A DNA stretch of 64,000 nucleotides, taken from Halarchaeum rubridurum (GTDB lineage Archaea; Halobacteriota; Halobacteria; Halobacteriales; Halobacteriaceae). Positions 50,620 through 58,979 of the stretch are shown here, one piece after another (positions within the stretch are counted from its first letter, which is position 1; every line of letters begins with the position of its first letter). The translations under genes were made by a program, and so were the position numbers. The notes under the pieces are model-generated. The model did not search any database and had not been told where the DNA came from. It saw only the letters and a list, made by a program, of their open reading frames with translations. Where the stretch lies: assembly GCF_014647115.1 (NCBI RefSeq), contig NZ_BMOO01000002.1:248001-312000 (forward strand), in the 5' to 3' direction.

Positions 50620-51585
50620 TTACTCGCCGTCGCGCCAGCGCTGCAGGAGGCCGACGAGTCCGTCCGGAAGGACGAAGACGAAGACGATGAAGAGGGCACC
50701 CAGAATCAGCAGGTACCCCTCGGGGAGCACCGCACCGAGGTAGGACTCGAATATCGTGAGGCCGAACGCGGCGAGGAACGGCCCGAAGAAGGTTCCGAGT
50801 CCGCCGATGACGACCCAGATAGTGACCTCGCCGGTCAGGCTGAAGGCCATGAGCGACGGCGAGGCGACGTTGACCGTCGCGACGTAGAGCGCGCCGGCTA
50901 TCGAGGAGACCGTCGCGGAGAGGACCCAGGCGATGAGCTTCTCCCGGTCCGTGTCGTAGCCGAGGTAGCGCATCCGGACCTCGTTCTGCCGCGTCGCGTG
51001 GAGGACGTCCCCGTAGTCCGAGGAGAGGAGCCAGTAGAGGAGGCCCGCGACGACGACGACGGCGAGCAGCGCGAAGTAGTAGTACGGGACCGTCCGGGAG
51101 AGGTCGATGCCGAACAGGGTCGGCGCGGTCAGGTAGCCGAGCCCGTTCGACCCGCCGGTGAGCCACGTCGTCGCGTACGTGAAGTCGTGGACGAGCACGC
51201 CGAACGCGAGCGTGAACAGGACGAAGTAGACGAGCCCGATGCGGCGCTTGATCGGCCCGTAGCCTATCAGGACCGCGATGACGACGGCGAGCACGATGGC
51301 GGCCGGGAAGCCGAGCCAGTACGACGAGCCGTAGTCCACGACGAGCTTCGCCACCGAGTACGCGCCGATGCCGAAGAAGGCCGCGGGGGCGAGCGTGAAC
51401 AGCCCGACGTAGCCGAGCGCGATGTCGACGGAGATGGCGAACAACCCGAGGATGATCGCCTGCGTGGCGATGCTGAGGAAGTACTGCTCGGTGACGAGCG
51501 GCAGGATGGCCAGCAGGAGGACGGGGACGAGCAGCCACCGCTTCGTCTCCGTGAAGTACCGACGGAGTTCGGCGACGGCGCTCAT
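50620..51585 (-). CDS. LivM-like ABC permease
   Basis: 321 aa with about ten hydrophobic helices. LivM signatures include ILGLFAISVDIALGYVGLFTLAPAAFFGIGAY (in parts), RRIGLVYFVLFTLAFGV, the EAA-like coupling loop GDVLHATRQNEVRMRYLGYDTDREKL, and GGLGTFFGPFLAAFG. The ATG overlaps the stop of the LivH gene by 4 bp. It pairs with LivH to form the membrane channel. Substrate as for the binding protein. Confidence 0.9.
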   Translation of the reverse strand: MSAVAELRRYFTETKRWLLVPVLLLAILPLVTEQYFLSIATQAIILGLFAISVDIALGYVGLFTLAPAAFFGIGAYSVAKLVVDYGSSYWLGFPAAIVLAVVIAVLIGYGPIKRRIGLVYFVLFTLAFGVLVHDFTYATTWLTGGSNGLGYLTAPTLFGIDLSRTVPYYYFALLAVVVVAGLLYWLLSSDYGDVLHATRQNEVRMRYLGYDTDREKLIAWVLSATVSSIAGALYVATVNVASPSLMAFSLTGEVTIWVVIGGLGTFFGPFLAAFGLTIFESYLGAVLPEGYLLILGALFIVFVFVLPDGLVGLLQRWRDGE

Positions 51586-52472
51586 TCGAACACCTCCGGC
51601 TTCCCGAAGAAGCCACGTGGCTTGTACAGGATGAACACCATCGCGGCGACGAAGACGCCGAGACGGACGTACGTCGGCTGGAGGAACAGCCAGCCGAAGG
51701 CGGTTATCTGCCCGACGATGAGGCTAACCAGGAACGAGCCCTTGAAGCTCCCCATCCCGCCGACGATGATGACGAGGAATGCGAGGATCATGTAGCTCAT
51801 CCCCATCCCGGGCGAGACGGACGTCACGGGCCCGGTGAGACCGCCGGCGAGCGCGGCGAGCGCAGCGCCGATGACGAACGTGAGCGTGTACACGCGCGCG
51901 GAGTCGACGCCGAGGATTTCGGCCGTCTCGGACTCCGTGGCGGTCGCGTGTATCTCCATGCCCAGTCGCGTGTAGGAGAGCAGGGCACCGATACCGAGGG
52001 CGACGGCGAACCCGATAGCGATTATCAGGAGCCGGTGTTTCGGGTACGTCGCGCCCATGAAGCTGACGTAGCCGGGGAGGGGCGAGGCGATCTGTCTCGC
52101 CTGGTCGCCGAATTGGAAGGAGATGAGCTCCTCGATGACGACGTACATCCCGAACGTCCCCAGGAATCCGAGGAGCGGGCGCTCGTAGACCCGGTGGAGG
52201 ACGCTGCGTTCGAGGACGAGACCGAGGAGGGCGACGAGGGCGATTGCGCCGAACAGACCGAGCCAGAAGCTTCCGGTCGCGTCGGCGATCAGGAGCGTGC
52301 CGTAGCCACCGAGGGCGACCAGCGCCCCGTGGGCGAAGTTGATCAGCCCGATGAGGCCGAAGATGAGCGTCAGCCCGCTGGCGACGAGGAAGATTATCAT
52401 GCCCTGGCTGATCCCGTTCAGCAGGTACGTGGCGAACTCGCTCGACGTGAGGAGCGGTAGGTGGTACATCAT
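51582..52472 (-). CDS. LivH-like ABC permease
   Basis: 296 aa, eight or so helices. LivH signatures: GISQGMIIFLVASGLTLIFGLIGLINFAHGAL (in parts), TRLGMEIHATATESETAEILGVDSARVY as the coupling loop, and GGMGSFKGSFLVSLIVGQ. Two ATG codons stand at the start; the first is used. It is coupled to LivM by a 4-bp overlap. A motif CGAAAGATAATG lies 97 bp upstream (52569-52580). Confidence 0.9.
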   Translation of the reverse strand: MMYHLPLLTSSEFATYLLNGISQGMIIFLVASGLTLIFGLIGLINFAHGALVALGGYGTLLIADATGSFWLGLFGAIALVALLGLVLERSVLHRVYERPLLGFLGTFGMYVVIEELISFQFGDQARQIASPLPGYVSFMGATYPKHRLLIIAIGFAVALGIGALLSYTRLGMEIHATATESETAEILGVDSARVYTLTFVIGAALAALAGGLTGPVTSVSPGMGMSYMILAFLVIIVGGMGSFKGSFLVSLIVGQITAFGWLFLQPTYVRLGVFVAAMVFILYKPRGFFGKPEVFE

Positions 52473-52568
52473 GGCGTTGGGGGTTGTGTGCTGTCCATCA
52501 GTGTGTCACGGGAACGGCGCGATAATCGCCCGTTTCCCGAGTTCGGCGTCCGAGGTGTTTTCGATAGT

Positions 52569-52580
52569 CATTATCTTTCG
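52569..52580 (-). promoter_or_regulatory. CGAAAGATAATG motif upstream of livH-like gene
   Basis: The 12-mer CATTATCTTTCG (plus strand) occurs here and, identically, upstream of the LivG-like gene at a similar distance (97 versus 89 bp). Its core CGAAAGATAAT differs by one base from CGATAGATAAT before the CoA ligase gene. Confidence 0.5.
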
Positions 52581-52654
52581 TATTGGGGTAGAGGTTACGC
52601 CACACCGTCTTATGTCTTCTGTTACCCACCAAGGGGGTGGGGGTGGCAGTCGCC

Positions 52655-53365
52655 TCAGACCGTGAGGTACTCGTCCTGTAGCTCCTCGTCGTCGAGGTAG
52701 TCCGCGTCGCCGTCGGCGACGATGCGCCCCGTCTCGATCATGTAGCCGCGGTCGATGAGCGGGAGCATCCGCGTGATGTTCTGCTCGACTATCAACACCG
52801 CGCGGTCCTCGGTGACGAGCTCTTCGAGTATCTCGATGACGTCGTCGATGATCGTCGGTGCGAGCCCCTCCGTCGGTTCGTCGAGGAGGAGGAGGTCGGG
52901 GTCGGTGACGAGCGCGCGCCCGATGGCGAGCATCTGCTGTTCGCCGCCGCTGAGCGTCCCGCCGCGCTGCGACTCGCGCTCGCCGAGGCGCTCGAACTTC
53001 TCGAAGACGTAGTCGAGTCGCTCCTCGCGCGTCGAGCGGTCGATGGTGCGGGGTGCGGCGAGTTCGAGGTTCTCACGGACGGTCAGCGCCGGGTATATCT
53101 CGCGGTCCTCGGGGACGTACGCGATTTTCTCGCGGATGATGTCGTGGGTCTCCCACTCCGAGATGTCCTCGCCGTCGTAGACGACGCGGCCGGTCTTGCG
53201 GTCGATGCGGTTGACGATGCTGTCGAGCAGCGTCGTCTTCCCCATCCCGTTCCGGCCGAAGATGCCGACGACGTCGTTGTCGCCGACGTCGATGGAGACG
53301 TCGAAGAGTATCTGGCTCTCGCCGTAGTAGGCGTTCAGGTCCTCGACGGAGAGGAGTTCACTCAC
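52655..53365 (-). CDS. LivF-like ABC ATPase
   Basis: 236 aa. Walker A GRNGMGKTT (about 36-44), Q-loop region, signature LSGGEQQMLAIGRAL, Walker B LLLLDEPTEGL and H-loop in VLIVEQNI. LNAYYGESQILFDVSIDV at the N-terminus is typical of LivF. It starts 8 bp inside the end of the LivG-like gene. Confidence 0.91.
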   Translation of the reverse strand: MSELLSVEDLNAYYGESQILFDVSIDVGDNDVVGIFGRNGMGKTTLLDSIVNRIDRKTGRVVYDGEDISEWETHDIIREKIAYVPEDREIYPALTVRENLELAAPRTIDRSTREERLDYVFEKFERLGERESQRGGTLSGGEQQMLAIGRALVTDPDLLLLDEPTEGLAPTIIDDVIEILEELVTEDRAVLIVEQNITRMLPLIDRGYMIETGRIVADGDADYLDDEELQDEYLTV

Positions 53366-54080
53366 CGAGATACACCTCCTTGACAGTCTCGTTCTCGACG
53401 ACCTCCGAGGGCGGCCCGGTCGTGAGAATCGAGCCGTTGTGGAGGACGCTGATGCGGTCGGAGAGCGCGCGAACGAGGTCGATGTCGTGTTCGACGACGA
53501 GCATCGTGTAGTCGCCGCGCATGTCCTCGAATATCTGCCGGACCTCCTCGGTCTCCGAGTGGTTGAGCCCCGCGGCGGGTTCGTCGAAGAGGATCACTTC
53601 GGGGTCCATGGCGAGTACCATGGCGATGTCGAGGAACCGCTGTTCGCCGTGGGAGAGGTTCTTCGCGACCGTGTCGAGTCGGCCGTCGAGGTGTGCGGTC
53701 TCCGCTATCTCCTCTATCTTCTCCGTGTAGTCCGTCCGCGGAGTGAACGCGCTCAGGACCGTCCGCGTCGGGTCCCGCGAGGCGAGCCGGAGGTGCTTGC
53801 GGACGGTCATCTCGGGGAAGTACTGAACGACCTGGAACGACCGTCCGATACCCATGTTCGCGATATCGGTGGGCGAACGGCCGGCGATGTCCTCGCCGTC
53901 GTACATGATGGTGCCGCGAGTGGGGGCGAGGTCGCCGGTGATGAGGTTGATGGTCGTGGTCTTCCCCGCGCCGTTCGGGCCGATGAGCCCGTGAATCTCT
54001 CCCGGTTCGAGCTCCAAGTCGAGGTCCTCGATGGCGACGAGGGAGCCGAACTCCTTGGTGAGCCCCTCAATGGAGAGCAC
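53358..54080 (-). CDS. LivG-like ABC ATPase
   Basis: 240 aa from GTG. Walker A GPNGAGKTTTINL (about 36-48), signature LSHGEQRFLDIAMVLAM, Walker B VILFDEPAAGLNHSE and VVEHDIDLVRALSDRISVLH are standard LivG. The signature sequence begins LSHGE in place of LSGGE, as usual in this family. It is the first gene of the two-ATPase unit. Confidence 0.91.
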   Translation of the reverse strand: MLSIEGLTKEFGSLVAIEDLDLELEPGEIHGLIGPNGAGKTTTINLITGDLAPTRGTIMYDGEDIAGRSPTDIANMGIGRSFQVVQYFPEMTVRKHLRLASRDPTRTVLSAFTPRTDYTEKIEEIAETAHLDGRLDTVAKNLSHGEQRFLDIAMVLAMDPEVILFDEPAAGLNHSETEEVRQIFEDMRGDYTMLVVEHDIDLVRALSDRISVLHNGSILTTGPPSEVVENETVKEVYLGE

Positions 54081-54386
54081 GGTACCACCGACCAGACCCG
54101 GTTCGTTCTGCCGCCCGTCGTCCGGGAGCGACGGACGGGATCGTCTGTGGGAACATCTCTGGTCCGTCCATTATCTTTCGGGGAGGTTAATGCTTTCGGG
54201 GCACGTTCGTTCGTGACACTCCAACAATCATTCGTGGTGGTCGACGGACGGTCGAACCGTCGGCGGAACCGGCGGACGTCGCCGTCGGCGGCGACGGGGC
54301 GCGAGAGCGGGGACGGGGCACGTCGAGAACGGGGACGAACGGAGAAACGAGTCGGGACCGGAGCGGGGACGGACCGCGCGTGAGCG
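54081..54386. other. 306-bp region upstream of the LivG-like gene
   Basis: It contains the CATTATCTTTCG motif (54169-54180), a TATA-like CATTAAC on the minus strand near 54185-54191, and ATCATTCGTG (54227-54236), a 10-mer repeated upstream of the extradiol dioxygenase gene. The rest is GC-rich without a coding frame. Confidence 0.5.
54169..54180 (-). promoter_or_regulatory. CGAAAGATAATG motif upstream of livG-like gene
   Basis: Identical 12-mer to that at 52569-52580, 89 bp before the GTG start and just downstream of the probable TATA box. Confidence 0.5.
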
Positions 54387-55952
54387 TTACTCGTCGTCGC
54401 CGAGCTGCTTGGCGCTGAGACGGTCGAGTTTGCCGGTGGCGGTGCGGGGGAGGGGCTCGTCGACGAAGTGGTAGGTGCGCGGGCGTTCCATCCGCGAGAG
54501 GTTGTCGCTGGCGATACACCAGTCGTCGAGGTCGTCGGCCGTGACGTCCGGGTCCGAGCGGTTGACGTAGGCGGTGACCTTCTCCCCGTACTCCTCGTCC
54601 TTGACGCCGACGATGGCCGCCTCCTCGACGCCGGGGTGTTCGTTGAGGCGCTCCTCGATGGGGGCGGGGTAGACCTTGATACCCTTCGAGAGAATCATCA
54701 GGTCGCTGCGGCCCTCCAGGTAGATGAATCCGTCCTCGCTGCGGTAGCCCAGGTCCCCCGAGTACCACCAGCCGTCCTCGAAGGACGCGTCGGTCTTCTG
54801 GGTGTTCCCCCACGCCCACACCGGCGCGTCCGGCGCGTTGATGACGAGTTCGCCGACCTCACCCTGCGGGACGACGTCGTCGTACGACCCGCCCTCCTCG
54901 ACGATCCGCAACCGAACCCCCGGAACGGGCTTCCCGACGCTCTCCACGCGCTCCTCGTTCAACTCCGCGTTCTGCATCACCGTCGAGAACGACTCCGTCG
55001 CCGCGTACATGTTCTTCACGTCGGAGCAGAGTTTCTCCCGAAGGTTGCGCAGCGTCGTCGCGTCCAGCACTTCGCCGGCCGACGTGATCGCATCGAGCGA
55101 GGAGACGTCGTGTTCTTCGAGGGCGTCCGAGCGCAGGATTTCGCGCCACATCGTCGGCACGAGCATCCCCGTGGTGAGTTCGTGCTCCTCGATCATGTCG
55201 AGGTAGGTCTCGACGTCCCAGTTGCTGAGGAAGTGCGTCTCCGCCCCGGAGACGAGCGCGGGGAGCATCACCGAGTACCACGCCGCGAACGACGGCGTGA
55301 ACGTGTTCGGCTGGCGCGACGAGCGATTCACCTCCGCGACGTCGACGAGCGTGCTCCCGCGGAGGTAGAGGGCGCGGTTGGTGAAACACCAACCCTTGGG
55401 CTGGCCGGTGGTGCCGGAGGTCCAGAGGACGGCGGCGAGGTCGTCCTCGTTGACGCGGACGTCGGGTTCGGCGGCCGACTGGCCCTCGATGAGGTCCGCC
55501 TTCGACTGCTCGTAGTCCGCCTGCGGGTCCGCGAGCGTGATGACCGCCGCCAGGTCGGTGCTGATCTTCTCCCGGACGCGCTCCTCGAAGAACTCGGCGG
55601 TGCGCTCGTCGACGACGAGCACCCGCGGGCGGAGTTCGTCGATGCAGTGCTGGACCGTGTTCGGCGACGCACGGATGTGGAGGTTCGACACCGTACACCC
55701 CGCCTTCAGCGCCCCGTTCCACAGCGAGACGTGGTCGAGGGAGTTCTGACAGAGCATCGCCACCCGGTCGCCCTGCGCGACGTACTCCCGGAGTCCGTTC
55801 GCGACCCGGTTGCTCTCCCGGTCGAACTCCTCCCACGTCATCGTCCGACCGTCCACCCCGGTCCCGAACGCCGTTCCGTTCGGGTTGTTCTCCGCTGCGA
55901 TGGCCGAGAGGTCTCTAATCGCGGGAACGTCGTGCTCGGACCCGTGTTGCAT
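54387..55952 (-). CDS. AMP-forming acyl/aryl-CoA ligase
   Basis: 521 aa ANL-superfamily ligase. Phosphate-binding motif LWTSGTTGQPKG (about 175-186), A5 motif YAATESFSTVMQ, A7 GWWYSGDLGYRSEDGF (near 394-409), A8 GRSDLMILSKGIKVYPAPIE, and the catalytic lysine in RTATGKLDRLS (near 509). The ATG at 55952 is used; the open frame upstream runs through the divergent thioesterase and is a shadow. It sits beside a hydroxybenzoyl-CoA-thioesterase-like gene and the Liv transporter, so an aromatic acid is the likely substrate. Confidence 0.88.
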   Translation of the reverse strand: MQHGSEHDVPAIRDLSAIAAENNPNGTAFGTGVDGRTMTWEEFDRESNRVANGLREYVAQGDRVAMLCQNSLDHVSLWNGALKAGCTVSNLHIRASPNTVQHCIDELRPRVLVVDERTAEFFEERVREKISTDLAAVITLADPQADYEQSKADLIEGQSAAEPDVRVNEDDLAAVLWTSGTTGQPKGWCFTNRALYLRGSTLVDVAEVNRSSRQPNTFTPSFAAWYSVMLPALVSGAETHFLSNWDVETYLDMIEEHELTTGMLVPTMWREILRSDALEEHDVSSLDAITSAGEVLDATTLRNLREKLCSDVKNMYAATESFSTVMQNAELNEERVESVGKPVPGVRLRIVEEGGSYDDVVPQGEVGELVINAPDAPVWAWGNTQKTDASFEDGWWYSGDLGYRSEDGFIYLEGRSDLMILSKGIKVYPAPIEERLNEHPGVEEAAIVGVKDEEYGEKVTAYVNRSDPDVTADDLDDWCIASDNLSRMERPRTYHFVDEPLPRTATGKLDRLSAKQLGDDE

Positions 55953-55956
55953 ATAA

Positions 55957-55967
55957 CGATAGATAAT
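55957..55967 (-). promoter_or_regulatory. ATTATCTATCG operator-like motif at CoA ligase start
   Basis: ATTATCTATCG on the minus strand, 4 nt before the ATG, between the start codon and the TATA-like TTATAC (plus strand 55979-55984). The same 11-mer occupies the same place before the FAD hydroxylase gene. Confidence 0.55.
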
Positions 55968-56144
55968 AGCGCTCTCACTTATACTTTGAGAGTTCGCATC
56001 GACCGAGGTCTCGGCGCGTCCCGCCGACGTCCCGCCGCCCGAACACCGCGTTCTCGGTCTCGCCGACGACGCATACCTCCGCTGCGGGCCTCGCGGGGAG
56101 ACGGCACCGAAAGGGATTTGTGTATAAACTTCATCTTCCGGGTG

Positions 56145-56540
56145 ATGTTCGAGCACGAATGGAAGTGCCACTGGGGCCAAGTCGATCCGGCAGGTATCGC
56201 GTACTACCCGCGTCTCGTCGACGCGATGCACGAGGCCGGTGAGGAGTTCATGGAGAGCATCGGTATCTCCTACTGGGACGTCAAGGAGTTCGACATGGAC
56301 CTGCCGCTCGTGGCGATGGACATGGAGTTCCGCAAGCCGGTGTTCGTCGGCGACACGATCAGCATTGAGGTCGAACCCGACATCGGCAACAAGAGCCTCG
56401 GCTTCGACTTCACGGCGCGCCACGAGGACGGCGCCGTCGCCTTCGAGGGGCACGAACAGCACGTCTGCGTCGACGAGGACAAACAGAGCATGGTCATCCC
56501 CGACAAGGTGCGCGAGCCGCTCGAAGAGGCCATCGAATAA
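56145..56540 (+). CDS. Hot-dog thioesterase, 4-hydroxybenzoyl-CoA type
   Basis: 131 aa. WGQVDPAGIAYYPRLVDAMHEA (in parts: VDPAGIAYYPR) carries the catalytic Asp typical of the 4HBT/YbgC subfamily, followed by LPLVAMDMEFRKPVFVGDTI, the second hot-dog strand motif. It hydrolyses aryl- or acyl-CoA. It is divergent from the CoA ligase gene, and the two share a 192-bp control region. TGTATAAAC (56121-56129) gives a leaderless context. It probably relieves CoA trapping in the aromatic pathway. Confidence 0.86.
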   Translation: MFEHEWKCHWGQVDPAGIAYYPRLVDAMHEAGEEFMESIGISYWDVKEFDMDLPLVAMDMEFRKPVFVGDTISIEVEPDIGNKSLGFDFTARHEDGAVAFEGHEQHVCVDEDKQSMVIPDKVREPLEEAIE

Positions 56541-56927
56541 CGCGCCTCGACGCCGTCGTCGCGCGTTGGAACTGTCAGCCGTCGTTTTCTCCCGTCCGCG
56601 CGAGAGCGCGTGCTCGCCGTGAATAGATGACGTAGCACGGACCGAGAGTCAGCCGACGCGCCGTCCCACGACGACAACCGTCCATCCCGTCGCCCGTGCG
56701 GACCGCCACGCGTTCCTCACGGCCGTCCGGCCGTGTCGTCCTCGTCTCCGAGAGTGTCGGATACGTCTCGATATATGATGAGGTATATTTACAGACCTAT
56801 TGCCGTAAAGAACCGCGGTCGTGGACCGGCGGGCCGGACGGGTAGCCACGACGGCCGAGCGATTCGGGCGGTTCGAGCGCCAACGGAGACGATGCGGCGG
56901 CGTCCGAGATGCTCCGGACGAGCCGAG
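56541..56927. other. 387-bp gap between convergent genes
   Basis: It lies between the ends of the thioesterase and IclR genes. It includes an A/T-rich patch near 56768-56792 (ATATATGATGAGGTATATTT) in otherwise GC-rich sequence. No frame is convincing. It may hold an unrecognised short transcript or both terminators. Confidence 0.4.
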
Positions 56928-57710
56928 TCAGGGCTCGCGCGGCGTCCCCGAACCGCCGTACTGATAGTTGATCGAGATGCGGTTGACGGACTCCTCTATC
57001 TTCTGGCGGAGCTCCTCCTGGTACGACTCGTTCTGCACGCGGCCCGTCGGGGCGACGATGTTCAGCGCGCCGTGGAGTCGCTCGTCGATGAGGATGGGGA
57101 CCGCTATCATGCCCATCCCGATGACCTGCTCGTCCCAGTCGACCGCGTAGCCGCGCTCCTGGATGCGTTCGCGTTCCGCCCGAAGGGCGTCGGGGTCCGT
57201 GACGGTCCGTTCGGTGCGCTGTGCCAGCGGGCCGTCGCGTAAGATCGCCTCCGCTTCGTCGTCCGGGAGGTACGCGAGTATCACCTTCCCGGACGCGTGC
57301 GTGTGCAGCGGCGTCATCGCACCCGGATACGTCCCGAGGTTCAACGCCTGTGGGCCCTCCTCCTGGTGGAGTATCAACCCCTTGCCGTCGTGCTCGATGG
57401 TGAGCCCGACGAGTTCGTCCGTGTCGTTCGCCACGCGCTTCATCTCGGGTTTCGCGGTCTGGAAGAGCCGGTCGCGGTGTTTCATCCGGCCGGCCATCGT
57501 GTATATCCGCGGGCTGAGGCGGTACTCGCCGTCCTCCCGCGTCACGTAGCCGGTCTCGTGGAGCGTCCGGAGATAGTCGTACATCGTGCTGCTCGGGAGG
57601 TCCATGCGCCGCGCGAGCTCGGTCGGGCCGGCCCCGTTCGTCTCTTGGAGGACGTCGAGTACCTCGAACGCCCGCCGAATCGTCGTCAGCGAACGGGGAT
57701 CGTCGCTCAT
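56928..57710 (-). CDS. IclR-family transcriptional regulator
   Basis: 260 aa. Residues 8-70 are the winged helix (TTIRRAFEVLDVLQETNGAG, LARRMDLPSSTMYDYLRTLHETGYV); residues 75-250 are the IclR effector domain (ALNLGTYPGAMTPLHTHASGKVILAYL in parts, and IGMGMIAVPILIDERLHGALNIVAP). IclR regulators often control aromatic catabolic genes. A dyad ATATT-N6-AATAT overlaps its own TATA region (57738-57753), suggesting autoregulation. Its place beside the dioxygenase gene makes it the first candidate for controlling this cluster. Confidence 0.9.
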   Translation of the reverse strand: MSDDPRSLTTIRRAFEVLDVLQETNGAGPTELARRMDLPSSTMYDYLRTLHETGYVTREDGEYRLSPRIYTMAGRMKHRDRLFQTAKPEMKRVANDTDELVGLTIEHDGKGLILHQEEGPQALNLGTYPGAMTPLHTHASGKVILAYLPDDEAEAILRDGPLAQRTERTVTDPDALRAERERIQERGYAVDWDEQVIGMGMIAVPILIDERLHGALNIVAPTGRVQNESYQEELRQKIEESVNRISINYQYGGSGTPREP

Positions 57711-57737
57711 ACACGCACTATCGTGACTGACGCCGAT

Positions 57738-57753
57738 ATATTTTCCGGAATAT
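57738..57753. promoter_or_regulatory. Dyad operator at the IclR promoter
   Basis: ATATT-TTCCGG-AATAT, an inverted repeat 28-43 nt before the IclR ATG and overlapping the TATA-like AATATATC on the minus strand. Probable autoregulatory site. Confidence 0.5.
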
Positions 57754-57863
57754 TCGGATAGGGTGGATGCGGGGGTGCGCGCACGACGCGAGCGCCGACG
57801 GACGCGTCGCTACGCGTCGCTACGCGGGTGGCGCGCCGAAAAAACGGAAAGACGTCCGGTGCG

Positions 57864-58799
57864 TCAGTACTGGACGCGGTCGGTCGACTCGATCTGGCCG
57901 ATCCACTGGCGGTCCTCGAGGTCGCCCTCCTGCCACGCGATGGGCTCCCAGTTGGGGTCGAAGACGAGGTAGCCGCCGGCGTTGAACTCGATGCGGTGGC
58001 CGCTCTCCTCGTCGCGCGTGTAGAGGAACTTCCCGCGGGAGATGGAGTGCTGGCCGATGCCGTCCGTGGGAACGCCGCGTTCGTTCATCGCGTCCGCCGC
58101 GTCGAAGAGGTCGTCCGCGCTGTCGACCTTGTAGGCGATGTGGTGGAGGCCCGGCGGTTGCTCCGCCTCGTCGTCGATGACCGCGGCCTCGATCTTGTTC
58201 CCGTTCGCGCTCACGAACGTCCCCCAGCGCGAGCCGTCCTCGCGGTCGTAGTACTCCTGCACTTTGAAATCGAGGGCCTCCTGGAGCCACTCGGCACACC
58301 CCGGGGCGTCGGCGTCCCAAATCTGGACGTGGTCGATGCGGCGGGGGGCGATGGCGTTCGTCGTCGTCCGGGAGTAGGTCTTGTTCTTCAGCTTCGAGCG
58401 CCGCTCGGCGGGCGGGTCGGGCTTCTCCATCTCGTGATAGAACTCGAAGGGATGACCGTGCGGCGTCGAGAAGCGGATGGCTTCGCCCTGTCCGGCCTCC
58501 TCGTCGGCGTCGACCCACGTCACGTCGAGGCCCTCCTCGGTTTCGAGCATCTCCGCGTACGCCTCGAGGTCCTCTGGGTTCCGGGTCTGCCAGCCGATGT
58601 GGTCGACGCCCGCCCGCTCGGCCTCCGTCAGGCTGACCGAGTGGTGGTCGAACTCGTCGACCGCGCGGAGGTAGACCGTGCCGTCCTGTCGTTCGACTTC
58701 CTCGAACCCGACGGCGTCGACGAAGAACGCCAGGGACGCGTCGAGGTCCGCCGTTTCGAGCGCGACGTGCCCAATACGTGCCAGCTCTGGTTCGGACAT
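57864..58799 (-). CDS. Extradiol ring-cleavage dioxygenase, type I (VOC fold)
   Basis: 311 aa with two VOC modules (about 9-120 and 153-275), the catechol 2,3-dioxygenase layout. Iron ligands are expected in the second module: His in RRIDHVQIW (near 155), His in GLHHIAYKV (near 213) and Glu in GHRIEFNAGGY (near 265). It opens a catecholic ring next to the diol with O2. TTAATG on the minus strand at about 58826-58831 is a TATA box for a leaderless transcript. The substrate is not determined; neighbours suggest a (methoxy)catechol or dihydroxyaryl acid. Confidence 0.87.
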   Translation of the reverse strand: MSEPELARIGHVALETADLDASLAFFVDAVGFEEVERQDGTVYLRAVDEFDHHSVSLTEAERAGVDHIGWQTRNPEDLEAYAEMLETEEGLDVTWVDADEEAGQGEAIRFSTPHGHPFEFYHEMEKPDPPAERRSKLKNKTYSRTTTNAIAPRRIDHVQIWDADAPGCAEWLQEALDFKVQEYYDREDGSRWGTFVSANGNKIEAAVIDDEAEQPPGLHHIAYKVDSADDLFDAADAMNERGVPTDGIGQHSISRGKFLYTRDEESGHRIEFNAGGYLVFDPNWEPIAWQEGDLEDRQWIGQIESTDRVQY

Positions 58800-58979
58800 A
58801 TACGGGTATCATTCGTGAACCATCATTAAGCCTTCTGTACCGCTGAGTGTGCGTGAGAACGACGGCGCGCGGCGGTCCCGACGAACGCAGACGCAGTCAC
58901 GGTAGACGATACCGCGTACCGCGGCCTGCTGGCGCGATGTATAACTATTTGTCGGTGGGGACACAACGGTCGGACAGTA

